Positions 52,837 to 61,074 of a stretch of DNA of 64,000 nucleotides are shown here, piece by piece. Position 1 is the stretch's first letter; every line of letters begins with the position of its first letter. The stretch spans positions 1 to 64,000 of the forward strand of contig NZ_JABGCG010000012.1 of the NCBI RefSeq assembly GCF_019799925.1, read 5' to 3'. Both the position numbers and the translations under genes were made by a program. Under the pieces are notes generated by a model, which saw only the letters and a list, made by a program, of their open reading frames with translations, searched no databases and was not told where the DNA came from. The stretch comes from Blastococcus sp. CPCC 205250 (lineage in GTDB: Bacteria; Actinomycetota; Actinomycetes; Mycobacteriales; Geodermatophilaceae).

Positions 52837-53885
52837 GGATCGGCATGCCGCTGTCCTACAGCGGCGGGTTCCTGGAGGCGGCCGCGGTCGTCGGCGACTA
52901 CGAGGCCGCCGGGCTGGACGTCGTCTTCGTCCCCGAGGCCTGGTCCTTCGACGCGGTCAGCCAGCTGGGCTACCTCGCGGCACGGACGACGACGCTGCAG
53001 CTGGCCGCCGGCATCCTCAACGTCTACTCCCGCACGCCGGCACTGCTGGCGATGACCGCCGCCGGACTGGACGCCGTCTCCGACGGCCGGTTCGTCCTCG
53101 GCCTGGGCGCGTCGGGCCCGCAGGTGGTCGAGGGCTGGCACGGGGTGCCCTACACCGCGCCCCTGGCCCGGACCCGGGAGGTCGTGGACGTCTGCCGGCA
53201 GGTGTGGCGGCGCGAGCCGCTGGAGCACGACGGCCCGCACGTGCAGGTGCCGCTGCGGCCCGAACGGGGCGGGAGCGGGCTGGGCAGGCGGCTGACTCTG
53301 ATCAACCGGCCGGTGCGCGACCGCATCCCGCTGATGCTGGCCGCGCTCGGGCCGAGGAACGTGGCGCTCGCCGCCGAGCTCTTCGAGGCGTGGGAGCCGA
53401 TCTTCTACCTGCCCGAGCGGGCGGCCGACGCCTTCGGCGGCCCCCTCGCCGAGGGCACGGCCCGCCGCGACCCGGCGCTGGGCCCCCTCGACGTCGTCGC
53501 CGACACGCACCTGCTGGTCACCGAGGACCCCGACGAGGCGGAGCGGGCGCTGCGGCGCGTGCGGCGGCACCTGGCGCTCTACATCGGGGGCATGGGCGCG
53601 CGGGGGCGGAACTTCTACAACGACCTCGCCGTCCGGTACGGCTTCGCCGACGGCGCCCGGCAGGTCCAGGAGGCCTACCTGGGCGGCCGCCCGCAGGAGG
53701 CCGCGGCGGCGCTGCCCGAGGAGCTCGTCCGCGGGGTCTCCCTGGTGGGCCCCCGCGGCTTCGTCGCCGAGCGCGTCGCGGCCTTCGCCGAGGCCGGGGC
53801 GACGACGCTGAACGCCACCCCGCTCGGCGAGGACCACGCGCGCCGGCTGGGGTCCCTGACGGTCCTGCGCGGGATCACCGGGTAG
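52833..53885 (+). CDS. Luciferase-like monooxygenase, F420/FMN-dependent oxidoreductase
   Basis: 350 residues, GTG 52833. Luciferase-like barrel start RIGMPLSYSGGFLEAAAVVGDYEAAGLDVVFVPEAWSFDAVSQLGYLAART, then LQLAAGILNVYSRTPALLAMTAAGLDAVSDGRFVLGLGASGPQVVEGWHGVPY, the signature of the actinobacterial F420-dependent LLM class (TIGR03559-like). In an operon with two enoyl-CoA hydratases and opposite a CoA-transferase: the set suggests oxidative breakdown of a terpenoid, sterol or aromatic acyl-CoA (inference). Confidence 0.93.
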   Translation: MRIGMPLSYSGGFLEAAAVVGDYEAAGLDVVFVPEAWSFDAVSQLGYLAARTTTLQLAAGILNVYSRTPALLAMTAAGLDAVSDGRFVLGLGASGPQVVEGWHGVPYTAPLARTREVVDVCRQVWRREPLEHDGPHVQVPLRPERGGSGLGRRLTLINRPVRDRIPLMLAALGPRNVALAAELFEAWEPIFYLPERAADAFGGPLAEGTARRDPALGPLDVVADTHLLVTEDPDEAERALRRVRRHLALYIGGMGARGRNFYNDLAVRYGFADGARQVQEAYLGGRPQEAAAALPEELVRGVSLVGPRGFVAERVAAFAEAGATTLNATPLGEDHARRLGSLTVLRGITG

Positions 53886-54003
53886 CCGGGCCGACACGCC
53901 GACCACCGCGACTCACCAGGGTCAGGCAGATCACGTCCCCGCATCTCCGCAGCTCAGGGTCGCGACCGGGCTCCGGGCGTGCGGCAGGGGCGGGCCGCCG
54001 TCG

Positions 54004-54009
54004 TAGCGT
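54004..54009 (+). promoter_or_regulatory. -10 element TAGCGT
   Basis: On the + strand, 76 bases before the ATG at 54085; the promoter of that membrane-protein gene. Confidence 0.4.
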
Positions 54010-54084
54010 GAGGGAGCCGGCAGCCGCCCAGCGCCGGGCCCCCGGCCGCCGCGCGCACGTACCCGACCCGATCCCTCGGAGCCC

Positions 54085-54894
54085 ATGTCCTCCCCGCGCA
54101 CCGAGCCCACCGACCGCCCCGACCCCGCCGCCGCCGAGAAGCCGAAGGGCGCCCTGAGCATCACCCAGCTCTGCGCCGGCGCCCTGGCCTCCGTCTCCGC
54201 CGCCGTGGTGGCCTCCTTCTTCGGCGTCGCCGGCACCCTGATCGGCGCGGCCGTGGCCAGCGTCATCAGCACCGTGACCGCCGCCGTCTACACCACCTCG
54301 CTGAGCCGCACGAACGAGCGGCTGCGCCGGGTCCGGACCCAGGTGGCCGGCGGGACCGGCAGCGGCACGGGCAGGACCGCCGGGGCGACGACCGCCGACG
54401 ACGCCTCGCCGGCGACGCGCGTGCTGCCCGCGGCGCTGGACCCGCGGCGCGCGCCGGCCCCCCGGCGCTGGCCGCGCGTGGCCGGGTACGCCGTGGCGGT
54501 GTTCGGCCTGGCGATGGCGATCGTCACCGGGATCGAGATCATCGGTCAGCAGCCGGTGTCGGCCCTCGTCGGCGCCCAGGAGGCCTCGTCGTCGACGACC
54601 CTGGGCGAGCTCACCGACGACGCCCCGTCCGTCGACACCACGCCCACCCCGCCCGGCACCCCGGCGACCACCCCGGCCCCGTCGACCACCTCGGAGACCC
54701 CCTCCCCGGGAGCCCCGGACGGTGGGGACGACGCCGGGACGACGGCCCCGACGACCTCGCCCGGGCAGACCGCCTCCCCGACGGCCGAGCCGACCGGCTC
54801 CGGCGACGAGGCCCCGCAGACCGGGCAGGACCCGGAGCAGGAGCAGGAGGACGGCGGCGTCCAGCCGACCGGCGGGGCCTCCCCCACCTCCTGA
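54085..54894 (+). CDS. Membrane protein with a Thr/Pro-rich external tail, unknown
   Basis: 269 residues. Two hydrophobic hairpins near residues 27-70 (LCAGALASVSAAVVASFFGVAGTLIGAAVASVIST, helix breakers Gly) and a TM near 138-160 (VAGYAVAVFGLAMAIVTGIEII), then a ~90-residue extracellular region of Thr/Ser/Pro/Asp-rich low complexity, ending DPEQEQEDGGVQ. It resembles surface-exposed membrane proteins with mucin-like stalks in actinobacteria. Function unknown. Convergent with the next gene. Confidence 0.8.
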   Translation: MSSPRTEPTDRPDPAAAEKPKGALSITQLCAGALASVSAAVVASFFGVAGTLIGAAVASVISTVTAAVYTTSLSRTNERLRRVRTQVAGGTGSGTGRTAGATTADDASPATRVLPAALDPRRAPAPRRWPRVAGYAVAVFGLAMAIVTGIEIIGQQPVSALVGAQEASSSTTLGELTDDAPSVDTTPTPPGTPATTPAPSTTSETPSPGAPDGGDDAGTTAPTTSPGQTASPTAEPTGSGDEAPQTGQDPEQEQEDGGVQPTGGASPTS

Positions 54895-54903
54895 CCAGCG
54901 GGC

Positions 54904-55857
54904 TCAGTCCAGCCGGACGCGCAGCTCCAGTTCCGTGGAGGGCACGTCCGGGTCGTCGTCGTCCACGACGGCGAGCAGCCGCACCTCGCCGCCGGTCACG
55001 CCTCGCAGGGCCAGGCCCTCCACCTTGTGCACCCGCCCGGCGGTCCGGGGCAGCGGCGCGAGGTCCAGCACCCGCTCGTCGTCGACGAGGGCCAGGGCGG
55101 TGGCCACCACGGGGCCGTCGTCCACCGCGTTGGGCGTGTCCTCGGCCGCGGCGCTGAGCAGGGTGCGCCCGTCGGGCAGGGCGACGGCGTCGGTGACCGC
55201 CAGGCCGACGCCCGCGACCTCGCCGAGCTCGTAGCGCCGCACCGTGCCCAGCGGCACCGCCTCCGCGCCGCTCCGGCCGAGGACGGCGCCGACCAGGGCC
55301 GCCAGCGGCACGTCCACGCTGGCCGAGGGGACGCCCGCCGCCAGGTTGCCGCGCTGGAACCAGCGCACGGTGTCGACGTGCCGGCTGCCGCCCTCGAGGT
55401 TGAGCTGGTCCAGCGGCACGCCCACCGCGTCGGCGACCCGCCGGTACAGCGGAGCCAAGTCCGCGGCCACGGCGACCGGCTGCCCGGCGTCCAGGCGCAC
55501 CAGCGCGCCCCGCATGCGCAGCGGCCCGGAACCCGAGCCGAGCGCGAGCACCGCCGGCGCGCCGTCGACCTCGGCCGGGCAGGCCACCTCGAGGTCGGGC
55601 TTGAGGTGCTTGGTCCCCGCGGCGGAGCTGAAGCGGTCCAGCCCCTCCACCGGGGGCAGCAGCCGCACCGGGGTCACCGAGTCCGCCCGGCGCCACGCGG
55701 CGACCGTGGCGTCGTCCTGCACCACCAGCCAGCCGTCGCCCAGCGGCGCCACCCCGGACGCGGCGGTGACCGGCGTCCCGTCGTCGAACCGCAGCTCGCC
55801 CGCCCGCTCCACGAAGACCTGCACGAGGCGCCTGTGCCCCTCCCGGGGCGTGCCCAC
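54904..55857 (-). CDS. Conserved hypothetical propeller-like protein (DUF6929-like)
   Basis: 317 residues from GTG 55857; an alternative GTG at 55824 gives VQVFVERAGE. Repeated beta strands with VAPLGDGWLVVQDDATVAAWR, KHLKPDLEVACPAEVDGAPAVLALGSGSGPLRMRGALVRLDAG and VHKVEGLALRGVTGGEVRLLAVVDDDDPDVPSTEL at regular spacing, as in DUF6929/phytase-like propellers. No signal peptide and no catalytic pattern. Function unknown. Confidence 0.75.
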   Translation of the reverse strand: MGTPREGHRRLVQVFVERAGELRFDDGTPVTAASGVAPLGDGWLVVQDDATVAAWRRADSVTPVRLLPPVEGLDRFSSAAGTKHLKPDLEVACPAEVDGAPAVLALGSGSGPLRMRGALVRLDAGQPVAVAADLAPLYRRVADAVGVPLDQLNLEGGSRHVDTVRWFQRGNLAAGVPSASVDVPLAALVGAVLGRSGAEAVPLGTVRRYELGEVAGVGLAVTDAVALPDGRTLLSAAAEDTPNAVDDGPVVATALALVDDERVLDLAPLPRTAGRVHKVEGLALRGVTGGEVRLLAVVDDDDPDVPSTELELRVRLD

Positions 55858-55869
55858 GCCCCGGTCCGG

Positions 55870-56010
55870 TCAGCGCTGCGCGGCGGAGCCCTCCACCGAG
55901 TGCGGGAACGGGTCGCCGTCCGGCGCCCCGACGGCGGCGAACAGCGGCAGCGCCGCCGCGGCGCCGATCACGGCCAGGGAGGACAGCAGCTTCTGCAGGA
56001 GCGACGGCAC
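55870..56010 (-). CDS. Small hypothetical protein (46 aa)
   Basis: Between two leftward genes. GTG 56010 to TGA gives 46 residues: VPSLLQKLLSSLAVIGAAAA, then LPLFAAVGAPDGDPFPHSVEGSAAQR. The first half is a hydrophobic helix (signal-peptide- or membrane-like), the rest Pro/Asp-rich. Codon use follows the GC3 pattern. No Shine-Dalgarno and no family, so only a candidate; it may also be noncoding. Confidence 0.4.
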   Translation of the reverse strand: MPSLLQKLLSSLAVIGAAAALPLFAAVGAPDGDPFPHSVEGSAAQR

Positions 56011-56097
56011 CGGCTGATCCAAGTGCGCCGTGCGCGGGTGCGGAAGCCCTGCGCCGGATCTCCGCCCGATGTGGGGACGTCCCCGGCGCGGTCGAGG

Positions 56098-57189
56098 TCA
56101 GGACCCGACCAGCGCCCGGTGCAGCACGGCGATGAGCTCGGTCCGCGTGATGATCCCGACGAGCCGGCCGTCGGCGTCCACGACGGGCAGGTTGCGCAGC
56201 CCCCGGTCGGTCATCAGCTCCACCAGCTCCGCCACGGGGGTGTCCTCGGTGACCGTGGTGACCGGCGTGGTCATCACCCTCGAGACCGGGTCGAACTCGA
56301 CGATGTCGCGGTTGAACAGGTCGAACACCGTGATGATGCCGACCACGCGGTGCTCGGCGTCGACCACCGGCACGCCCTTGACGTGGTGCTGGTTGATCAC
56401 CATGCGCGCCCGGTAGAGCGTGTCGCCCGGCAGGACGCTCTTCACGTCACGGGCCATCAGCGAGCCCACGCGCAGCTGCCCGAGCCGGCGGTCCAGGGCG
56501 TGCGCCTCGGCGTCGCGGATGAGGGCGACCACGTCGCCGGGCAGCACGTCCAGGCCGCGGTCGAGCCGGGCGATGGCGCGGGTGACGTCCTCGGTGGAGA
56601 CCCCGACCCGCTCGCTGGGCGCCGGGTCGCCGCCCTGCGGCGGGGGCGGCGGGGGCGGCACGTGCGGGTAGGGGCGGCCGGTCAGGTTGTTCACCAGGGC
56701 CCCGACGGCCAGCAGCACCACGGTGTTCACGCCCACCGGCAGCACCGCGAAGGCGTAGCCCTGCTCGGCCACCGCCGACCCGCCGACGGCGGCGAACAGC
56801 GCGCACGCGCCGCCCGGCGGGTGCACGCAGCGCAGCAGCATCATGATCGCGATGGCCGCGCCGACGGCGACCGCGGCGGCGAGCGTGACGTCGTCGAGGA
56901 GCTTCCCCGCGGTCACCCCGACCAGCGTCGAGACGACGTTGCCGACCAGCAGCGACCACGGCTGGGCCAGCGGGCTGGCCGGGGCGGCGAACAGCAGCAC
57001 CGCGGTCGCGCCCATCGGCGCCACGATGAACGGCAGCGCCTCGGGCCCGCCCGGGAGCACTCGGGCCGCGAGCGCCGCGACCGCGATGCCGACGAGCGCA
57101 CCGAGCCCCCCGCGAGCTAGGTCGAACGGCCGGTAGCCCACGGGCCCCGGACGCAGCGAGGCCAGCCAGGCCCGGCGGTCGGCGTACAC
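56098..57189 (-). CDS. HPP-family membrane protein with paired CBS domains
   Basis: 363 residues from GTG 57189 with GGGGGAGGA seven bases upstream. Residues ~20-170: four to five membrane helices of the HPP type (LLRCVHPPGGACALFAAVGGSAV contains the HPP triplet that names the family). A Pro-rich linker (PPPPPPPQGGDPAPSE), then two CBS motifs: LMARDVKSVLPGDTLYRARMVINQHHVKGVPVVDAEHRVVGIITVFDLF and VMTTPVTTVTEDTPVAELVELMTDRGLRNLPVVDADGRLVGIITRTEL. Such proteins are linked to nitrite transport in plants; here the CBS pair may sense adenylates. TAGGGT at 57238-57233 (reverse) is a likely -10. Confidence 0.94.
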   Translation of the reverse strand: MYADRRAWLASLRPGPVGYRPFDLARGGLGALVGIAVAALAARVLPGGPEALPFIVAPMGATAVLLFAAPASPLAQPWSLLVGNVVSTLVGVTAGKLLDDVTLAAAVAVGAAIAIMMLLRCVHPPGGACALFAAVGGSAVAEQGYAFAVLPVGVNTVVLLAVGALVNNLTGRPYPHVPPPPPPPQGGDPAPSERVGVSTEDVTRAIARLDRGLDVLPGDVVALIRDAEAHALDRRLGQLRVGSLMARDVKSVLPGDTLYRARMVINQHHVKGVPVVDAEHRVVGIITVFDLFNRDIVEFDPVSRVMTTPVTTVTEDTPVAELVELMTDRGLRNLPVVDADGRLVGIITRTELIAVLHRALVGS

Positions 57190-57232
57190 CCGTCGTCCTC
57201 CCCCGACGGCGCCGTCGCCGTCGACCGCGGCG

Positions 57233-57238
57233 ACCCTA
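57233..57238 (-). promoter_or_regulatory. -10 element TAGGGT of the HPP-CBS gene
   Basis: Reverse strand, ~43 bases before the GTG at 57189, upstream of the good Shine-Dalgarno. Confidence 0.4.
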
Positions 57239-57322
57239 GCCCGTGCCCCCCGCCGGACGGCCGACTCCGGCCCGCCCGCCGCGTCGGGTGTCCCCGGTCC
57301 CGTCCGGCCTCCCGGCCGGTTC

Positions 57323-57355
57323 ACCCGTTCGGGTCGGGCCGGCACCCGATCGGGT
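57323..57355. promoter_or_regulatory. Two ACCCG-N2-CGGGT palindromes 21 bp apart
   Basis: ACCCGTTCGGGT (57323-57334) and ACCCGATCGGGT (57344-57355; extends to the 16-bp palindrome GCACCCGATCGGGTGC at 57342-57357). Centre-to-centre distance is exactly 21 bases, two helical turns, so two dimers would bind on one DNA face. They lie in the 200-base gap between the HPP-CBS gene and the small gene at 57390. Confidence 0.6.
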
Positions 57356-57389
57356 GCGGCCCGGCGCCGGTGCCGCCGACACCCCTCGC

Positions 57390-57611
57390 ATGACGACCGC
57401 TCTCCCGCGTCCCCTCACCGCCGGACGCCACCGCGCTCCCGAGACGACCGACGAGCCCCGCTGGGCCACGGCCGCCGAGTTCGCCGCCGCGTGGGCCCGC
57501 GTGGGCCGCCACGCCGCGCCGCAGACGTCGGGCCCGCACGCCGACGAGGACGTCCGCGGTCGCGACGGCGACGTCTTCGACTGGCTGGGCTTCACGCCCG
57601 CTGCCGGCTGA
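57390..57611 (+). CDS. Small hypothetical protein
   Basis: 73 residues, ATG 57390, basic N-terminus (RPLTAGRHRAPE), central helix WATAAEFAAAWARVGRH and an acidic end DADEDVRGRDGDVFDWLGFTPAAG-like tail. No family. Preceded by the twin palindromes, so probably regulated. Convergent with rdgB. Confidence 0.6.
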   Translation: MTTALPRPLTAGRHRAPETTDEPRWATAAEFAAAWARVGRHAAPQTSGPHADEDVRGRDGDVFDWLGFTPAAG

Positions 57612-57628
57612 CCTGCCGGTGCGCCGGC

Positions 57629-58240
57629 TCAGCGCGCCCCGAGCGCCTCGGCGACCACCGGGACCAGGGCCGCGAACGCCTGGGCCCGGTGGCTCCTCGC
57701 GTCCTTCTCCCCGGGCGCGAGCTCGGCGGAGGTGAGCTCCAGCCCGTCGGGCACGAAGACGGGGTCGTAGCCGAAGCCGTTCGTGCCGCGCTCCTCACGG
57801 ACCACCCGGCCGCGCCACTCCCGCTCCACGACCTCCTCGCGTCCGTCGGGCGTGACGAGGGCGGCCGCGCAGACGAACGCCGCCCCCCGTCGCTCGTCGG
57901 GCACGTCGCCGATCTGGGCGAGCAGCAGGGCGGTGTTGGCCCGGTCGTCCCCGTGTCGGCCCGACCAGCGCGCCGAGAGGATGCCGGGCATCCCGTTCAG
58001 CGCGTCGACGGTGATGCCGGAGTCGTCGGCCACCGCGGGCAGGCCGGTGTGGCGCACCGCCTCGCGCGCCTTGAGCAGCGCGTTCTCCGCGAACGTCGCG
58101 CCGGTCTCCGGCGCCTCCGGGTACTCGGGCACGTCGCGCAGGCCCACGACGTCCACCCCCGGGACGGCGTCGGCCAGCAGCCGCTGCAGCTCCGCGAGCT
58201 TGCCCGCGTTGCGGGTGGCCAGCACCAGCCGGGTGGTCAC
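57629..58240 (-). CDS. rdgB: Non-canonical purine NTP pyrophosphatase (dITP/XTP)
   Basis: 203 residues from GTG 58240, GTGA overlap with rph. Cleans dITP/XTP from the nucleotide pool. LVLATRNAGKLAELQRLL (motif SxNxxK as TRNAGK), TGATFAENALLKAREAV, ADDSGITVDALNGMPGILSARWSG with the metal Asp, and TNGFGYDPVFVPDG, SHRAQAF at the end are all canonical Ham1 elements. Usual actinobacterial pair with rph. Confidence 0.97.
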   Translation of the reverse strand: MTTRLVLATRNAGKLAELQRLLADAVPGVDVVGLRDVPEYPEAPETGATFAENALLKAREAVRHTGLPAVADDSGITVDALNGMPGILSARWSGRHGDDRANTALLLAQIGDVPDERRGAAFVCAAALVTPDGREEVVEREWRGRVVREERGTNGFGYDPVFVPDGLELTSAELAPGEKDARSHRAQAFAALVPVVAEALGAR

Positions 58241-58977
58241 GACGCCAGCGCCCGCTGCTGGACGGCGGTGAGCTCGGCGCACCCCGCGACGGCCAGGTCC
58301 AGCAGCGCGTCCAGGGTCGGCCGGTCGAACACGGCGCCCTCCGCCGTCCCCTGCACCTCGACGAAGCCGCCGTCCCCGGTGCAGACGACGTTCATGTCGG
58401 TGCCGGCCCGCACGTCCTCCTCGTAGGCGAGGTCCAGCCGCGGCTCGCCGTCGATGACACCCACGCTGACCGCGGCCACCGACTGGACCAGCGGCTGCGC
58501 CTTGGCCAGCTTCCCCCGCTCGCCCAGCCAGGAGACGGCGTCGGCCAGGGCCACGTACGCGCCGGTGATCGCCGCGGTGCGGGTGCCGCCGTCGGCCTGC
58601 AGCACGTCGCAGTCCAGCGCGATGCTGTTCTCCCCCAGCGCGGCGAGGTCGATCGAGGCGCGCAGGGAGCGGCCGATGAGCCGGCTGATCTCGTGGGTGC
58701 GCCCGCCGATGCGGCCCTTCACCGACTCGCGGTCGCCGCGGGTGTGGGTGGCGCGCGGCAGCATCGAGTACTCGGCGGTCACCCAGCCCAGGCCGGAGCC
58801 CTTGCGCCAGCGGGGCACGCCCTCGGTGACGCTCGCCGCGCACAGCACGCGCGTCCGGCCGAACTCCACGAGCACCGAGCCCTCCGCGTGGTCCAGCCAG
58901 TTGCGGGTGATGGTGACCGGACGCAACTGGTCGGCGGTGCGGCCGTCGGGACGTGGGGTCTGCGGGGCGGGGGTCAC
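58237..58977 (-). CDS. rph: Ribonuclease PH
   Basis: 246 residues from GTG 58977. 3'-5' phosphorolytic RNase that trims the 3' ends of tRNA precursors. RPDGRTADQLRPVTITRNWLDHAEGSVLVEFGRTRVLCAASV, SMLPRATHTRGDRES, IGRSLRASIDLAALGENSIALDCDVLQADGGTRTAAITGAYVALADA contain the RNase PH RxRxR-type and phosphate-binding residues. TACTGT eight bases before the GTG implies a leaderless start. First gene of the rph-rdgB operon. Confidence 0.97.
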   Translation of the reverse strand: MTPAPQTPRPDGRTADQLRPVTITRNWLDHAEGSVLVEFGRTRVLCAASVTEGVPRWRKGSGLGWVTAEYSMLPRATHTRGDRESVKGRIGGRTHEISRLIGRSLRASIDLAALGENSIALDCDVLQADGGTRTAAITGAYVALADAVSWLGERGKLAKAQPLVQSVAAVSVGVIDGEPRLDLAYEEDVRAGTDMNVVCTGDGGFVEVQGTAEGAVFDRPTLDALLDLAVAGCAELTAVQQRALAS

Positions 58978-58985
58978 GTGAGGCG

Positions 58986-58991
58986 ACAGTA
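58986..58991 (-). promoter_or_regulatory. -10 element TACTGT, leaderless rph promoter
   Basis: Reverse-strand TACTGT, eight bases to the GTG at 58977. Confidence 0.5.
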
Positions 58992-59072
58992 GTGCGCGTC
59001 CCCGCCACCGTGTCGGGCCCGGCCGGGTCCGGTCGCACGGCCGGCGGCGGCACGCCACGGCAGGATCGGCCC

Positions 59073-59477
59073 ATGCGATCCGAGCTCCGCTCCGTCCGGA
59101 CCGGCGGGGTGCCCGCCGTCGTCGACCTGACCGACGAGTGCGCCGCCTTCGTCGCCGGGGAGGGCGACGGCCTGCTCCAGGTGTTCGTGCCCCACGCGAC
59201 CGCCGGGGTGGCGATCATCGAGACCGGATCGGGCAGCGACCCGGACCTGCTGGCGCAGCTGGACGTGCTGCTCCCCCGGGACGACCGCTGGCGGCACCGG
59301 CACGGCAGCCCCGGCCACGGCCGCGACCACGTGCTGCCGGCGTTCGTGCCGCCGCACGCCACCGTCCCGGTGCTCGAGGGGCGGATGCAGCTGGGCACCT
59401 GGCAGCGGATCTGCCTGGTCGACACCAACGAGGACAACCCGCAGCGGCACGTGCGCCTGTCGTTCCTCGCCGGCTGA
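59073..59477 (+). CDS. YjbQ family protein (secondary thiamine-phosphate synthase-like)
   Basis: 134 residues, ATG 59073. VFVPHATAGVAIIETGSGSDPDLLAQLDVLLPRDDRWRHRHGSPGHGRDHVLPAFVPPHATVPVLEGRMQLGTWQRICLVDTNEDNPQRHVRLSF is a full YjbQ fold with the HGxGHGxxH metal pocket and TNExxPQRH end. Weak thiamine-phosphate synthase activity is known for E. coli YjbQ; real role unclear. CAGGAT seven bases upstream may be a leaderless -10. Confidence 0.95.
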   Translation: MRSELRSVRTGGVPAVVDLTDECAAFVAGEGDGLLQVFVPHATAGVAIIETGSGSDPDLLAQLDVLLPRDDRWRHRHGSPGHGRDHVLPAFVPPHATVPVLEGRMQLGTWQRICLVDTNEDNPQRHVRLSFLAG

Positions 59478-59540
59478 CCGGGGCCGGGCCGGGGGCGCCC
59501 GGCGTGGATCCGGTCGCCCCGGCACGGCAGGATGCGCGGC

Positions 59541-60041
59541 ATGACCGACACCGCCGCCACTCCGGACGCCGCCCCGGTCCGTCTCGCTCCCGGTGACCCG
59601 GCGCCGGACTTCACCCTGACCGACGCCGACGGCACGCCGGTCTCGCTGTCGGCGTACCGCGGGCGCCGGGTGATCGTCTACTGCTACCCCGCCGCGCTCA
59701 CCCCCGGCTGCACCACCCAGGCGGTCGACTTCACCGCGGCGGCGGGCGACCTCGCCGAGGCGGGGCTGGACATCATCGGCATCTCCCCCGACCCGCCGGC
59801 CAAGCTGCTGCGCTTCCGGGAGAAGGAGCAGCTGGGCATCACGCTCGTCTCCGACCCGGACAAGGCCGTGCTCGGCGCCTACGGGGCCTTCGGCCCGAAG
59901 AAGCTCTACGGCAAGGAGGTCATCGGGGTCATCCGGTCGACCTTCGTGATCGACGCCGAGGGCCGGATCGAGAAGGCCGCCTACAACGTCAAGGCGACCG
60001 GGCACGTGGCCAAGCTGCGCCGCGACCTCGGCCTGGACTGA
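59541..60041 (+). CDS. bcp: Peroxiredoxin (BCP/PrxQ type), single-cysteine variant
   Basis: 166 residues, ATG 59541. GDPAPDFTLTDADGTPVSLSAYRGRRVIVYCYPAALTPGCTTQAVDFTAAAGDL holds the peroxidatic Cys (TPGCTTQ). The usual resolving Cys five residues later is Val here (CTTQAV), so a 1-Cys mechanism or another thiol partner is expected. YCYP earlier has a second Cys two strands upstream. Reduces peroxides, cytoplasmic. CAGGAT seven bases before ATG. Terminator follows. Confidence 0.95.
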   Translation: MTDTAATPDAAPVRLAPGDPAPDFTLTDADGTPVSLSAYRGRRVIVYCYPAALTPGCTTQAVDFTAAAGDLAEAGLDIIGISPDPPAKLLRFREKEQLGITLVSDPDKAVLGAYGAFGPKKLYGKEVIGVIRSTFVIDAEGRIEKAAYNVKATGHVAKLRRDLGLD

Positions 60042-60073
60042 CCTCCGCCCGACACCTCCGCCCGACACCTCCG

Positions 60074-60104
60074 ACGCCCCGCCCGGTCCCACCGGGCGGG
60101 GCGT
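60074..60104 (+). terminator. Hairpin terminator after the peroxiredoxin gene
   Basis: Perfect 14-bp stem (60074-60087 with 60091-60104) and a CCC loop. A 12-base direct repeat precedes it (60042-60074). Confidence 0.85.
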
Positions 60105-60258
60105 CGTGCTGTCCGGGCACCTCGGCCCGCGCGCCCCGACCCTGCACGGGCGTCCCGGGCGGACGTCCCGGCGGATCGGGACGGCGGTCCCTCGTGCTCG
60201 GGTCACGCGGAACGCGAGGGTCCGGGAGACGAGATCACCGACTCCCGGAGGGCATCCG

Positions 60259-61074
60259 ATGCTCCGCACCACCACCCGCCTGCTGGCCGCGGGCTGTCTG
60301 ACCGCCGCGCTGGCCGCCACCGGCTGCAGCGCCGACGACACCGACGACACGTCCACCGCGGCCGCCGGGGACACCGCGGGGGACACCTCCGGGGACACCG
60401 CCGGCGGCTCCTCGGCCGGCGGCGACCTGGAGGCCTTCTGCCAGGGCGTCCTCGACTACGACGCGACCCCCAAGCCGATGGGCGGCGAGACCGGCGAGCC
60501 CAGCGCCGAGGACGTCGCGGCCTACGGCGAGGCGCTGGCCGAGCCCGTGCAGGCCATCCTGGACAACGCGCCCGACGCGGCTGCCGACGCGGCCGGGACC
60601 CTGCACCACCTGCAGCAGCGGCTGGCCGACGGCGACGCCGCCGGCCTGTTCGAGCCCGACGCGGTGGAGGCGGTCGGCACCATCGAGACGACGGTCGCCG
60701 AGGAGTGCGGCCACACCGCCGTGACCGTGCGGGCGGTCGACTTCACCTTCGAGGGCGTCCCCGCCGAGCTCGCGGCGGGCGTGACCACCTTCGTCATGCC
60801 GAACGAGACCACGGCCGACGAGGAGCACGTGATGCTCATCGCCCGCGTCGCCGACGGCCAGACCCTGACCCCGGAGCAGTTCGTCGCCGACCCGGAGGGC
60901 TCGTTCGGGGAGATCGAGCTGCTCGGCGAGACGTACGCCCCGGCCGGCGCCACCGGCGGCGTCACGCTCGACCTGCCGGCGGGTGAGTACCTGCTGATCT
61001 GCCCGGTCGCCCACGACGAGACCAGCCCGCCGCACTTCGTGCTCGGCATGATCTCGGCCGTCACGGTCGCGTGA
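60259..61074 (+). CDS. Cupredoxin-like (plastocyanin/azurin-type) lipoprotein
   Basis: 271 residues, ATG 60259 with CGGAGGG seven bases upstream. Signal peptide with lipobox AATGC (Cys23), a Thr/Asp/Ser-Gly-rich linker, a helical region (about 58-150), then a beta domain starting TVRAVDFTFEGVP and ending DLPAGEYLLICPVAHDETSPPHFVLGMISAVTV; the C-x-x-A-H-x-x-x-x-P-P-H pattern near the end resembles a type 1 copper site (Cys, His, Met/His). Copper ligation is an inference. The next gene is a multicopper oxidase overlapping by GTGA, so the two likely exchange electrons or copper. Confidence 0.83.
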   Translation: MLRTTTRLLAAGCLTAALAATGCSADDTDDTSTAAAGDTAGDTSGDTAGGSSAGGDLEAFCQGVLDYDATPKPMGGETGEPSAEDVAAYGEALAEPVQAILDNAPDAAADAAGTLHHLQQRLADGDAAGLFEPDAVEAVGTIETTVAEECGHTAVTVRAVDFTFEGVPAELAAGVTTFVMPNETTADEEHVMLIARVADGQTLTPEQFVADPEGSFGEIELLGETYAPAGATGGVTLDLPAGEYLLICPVAHDETSPPHFVLGMISAVTVA

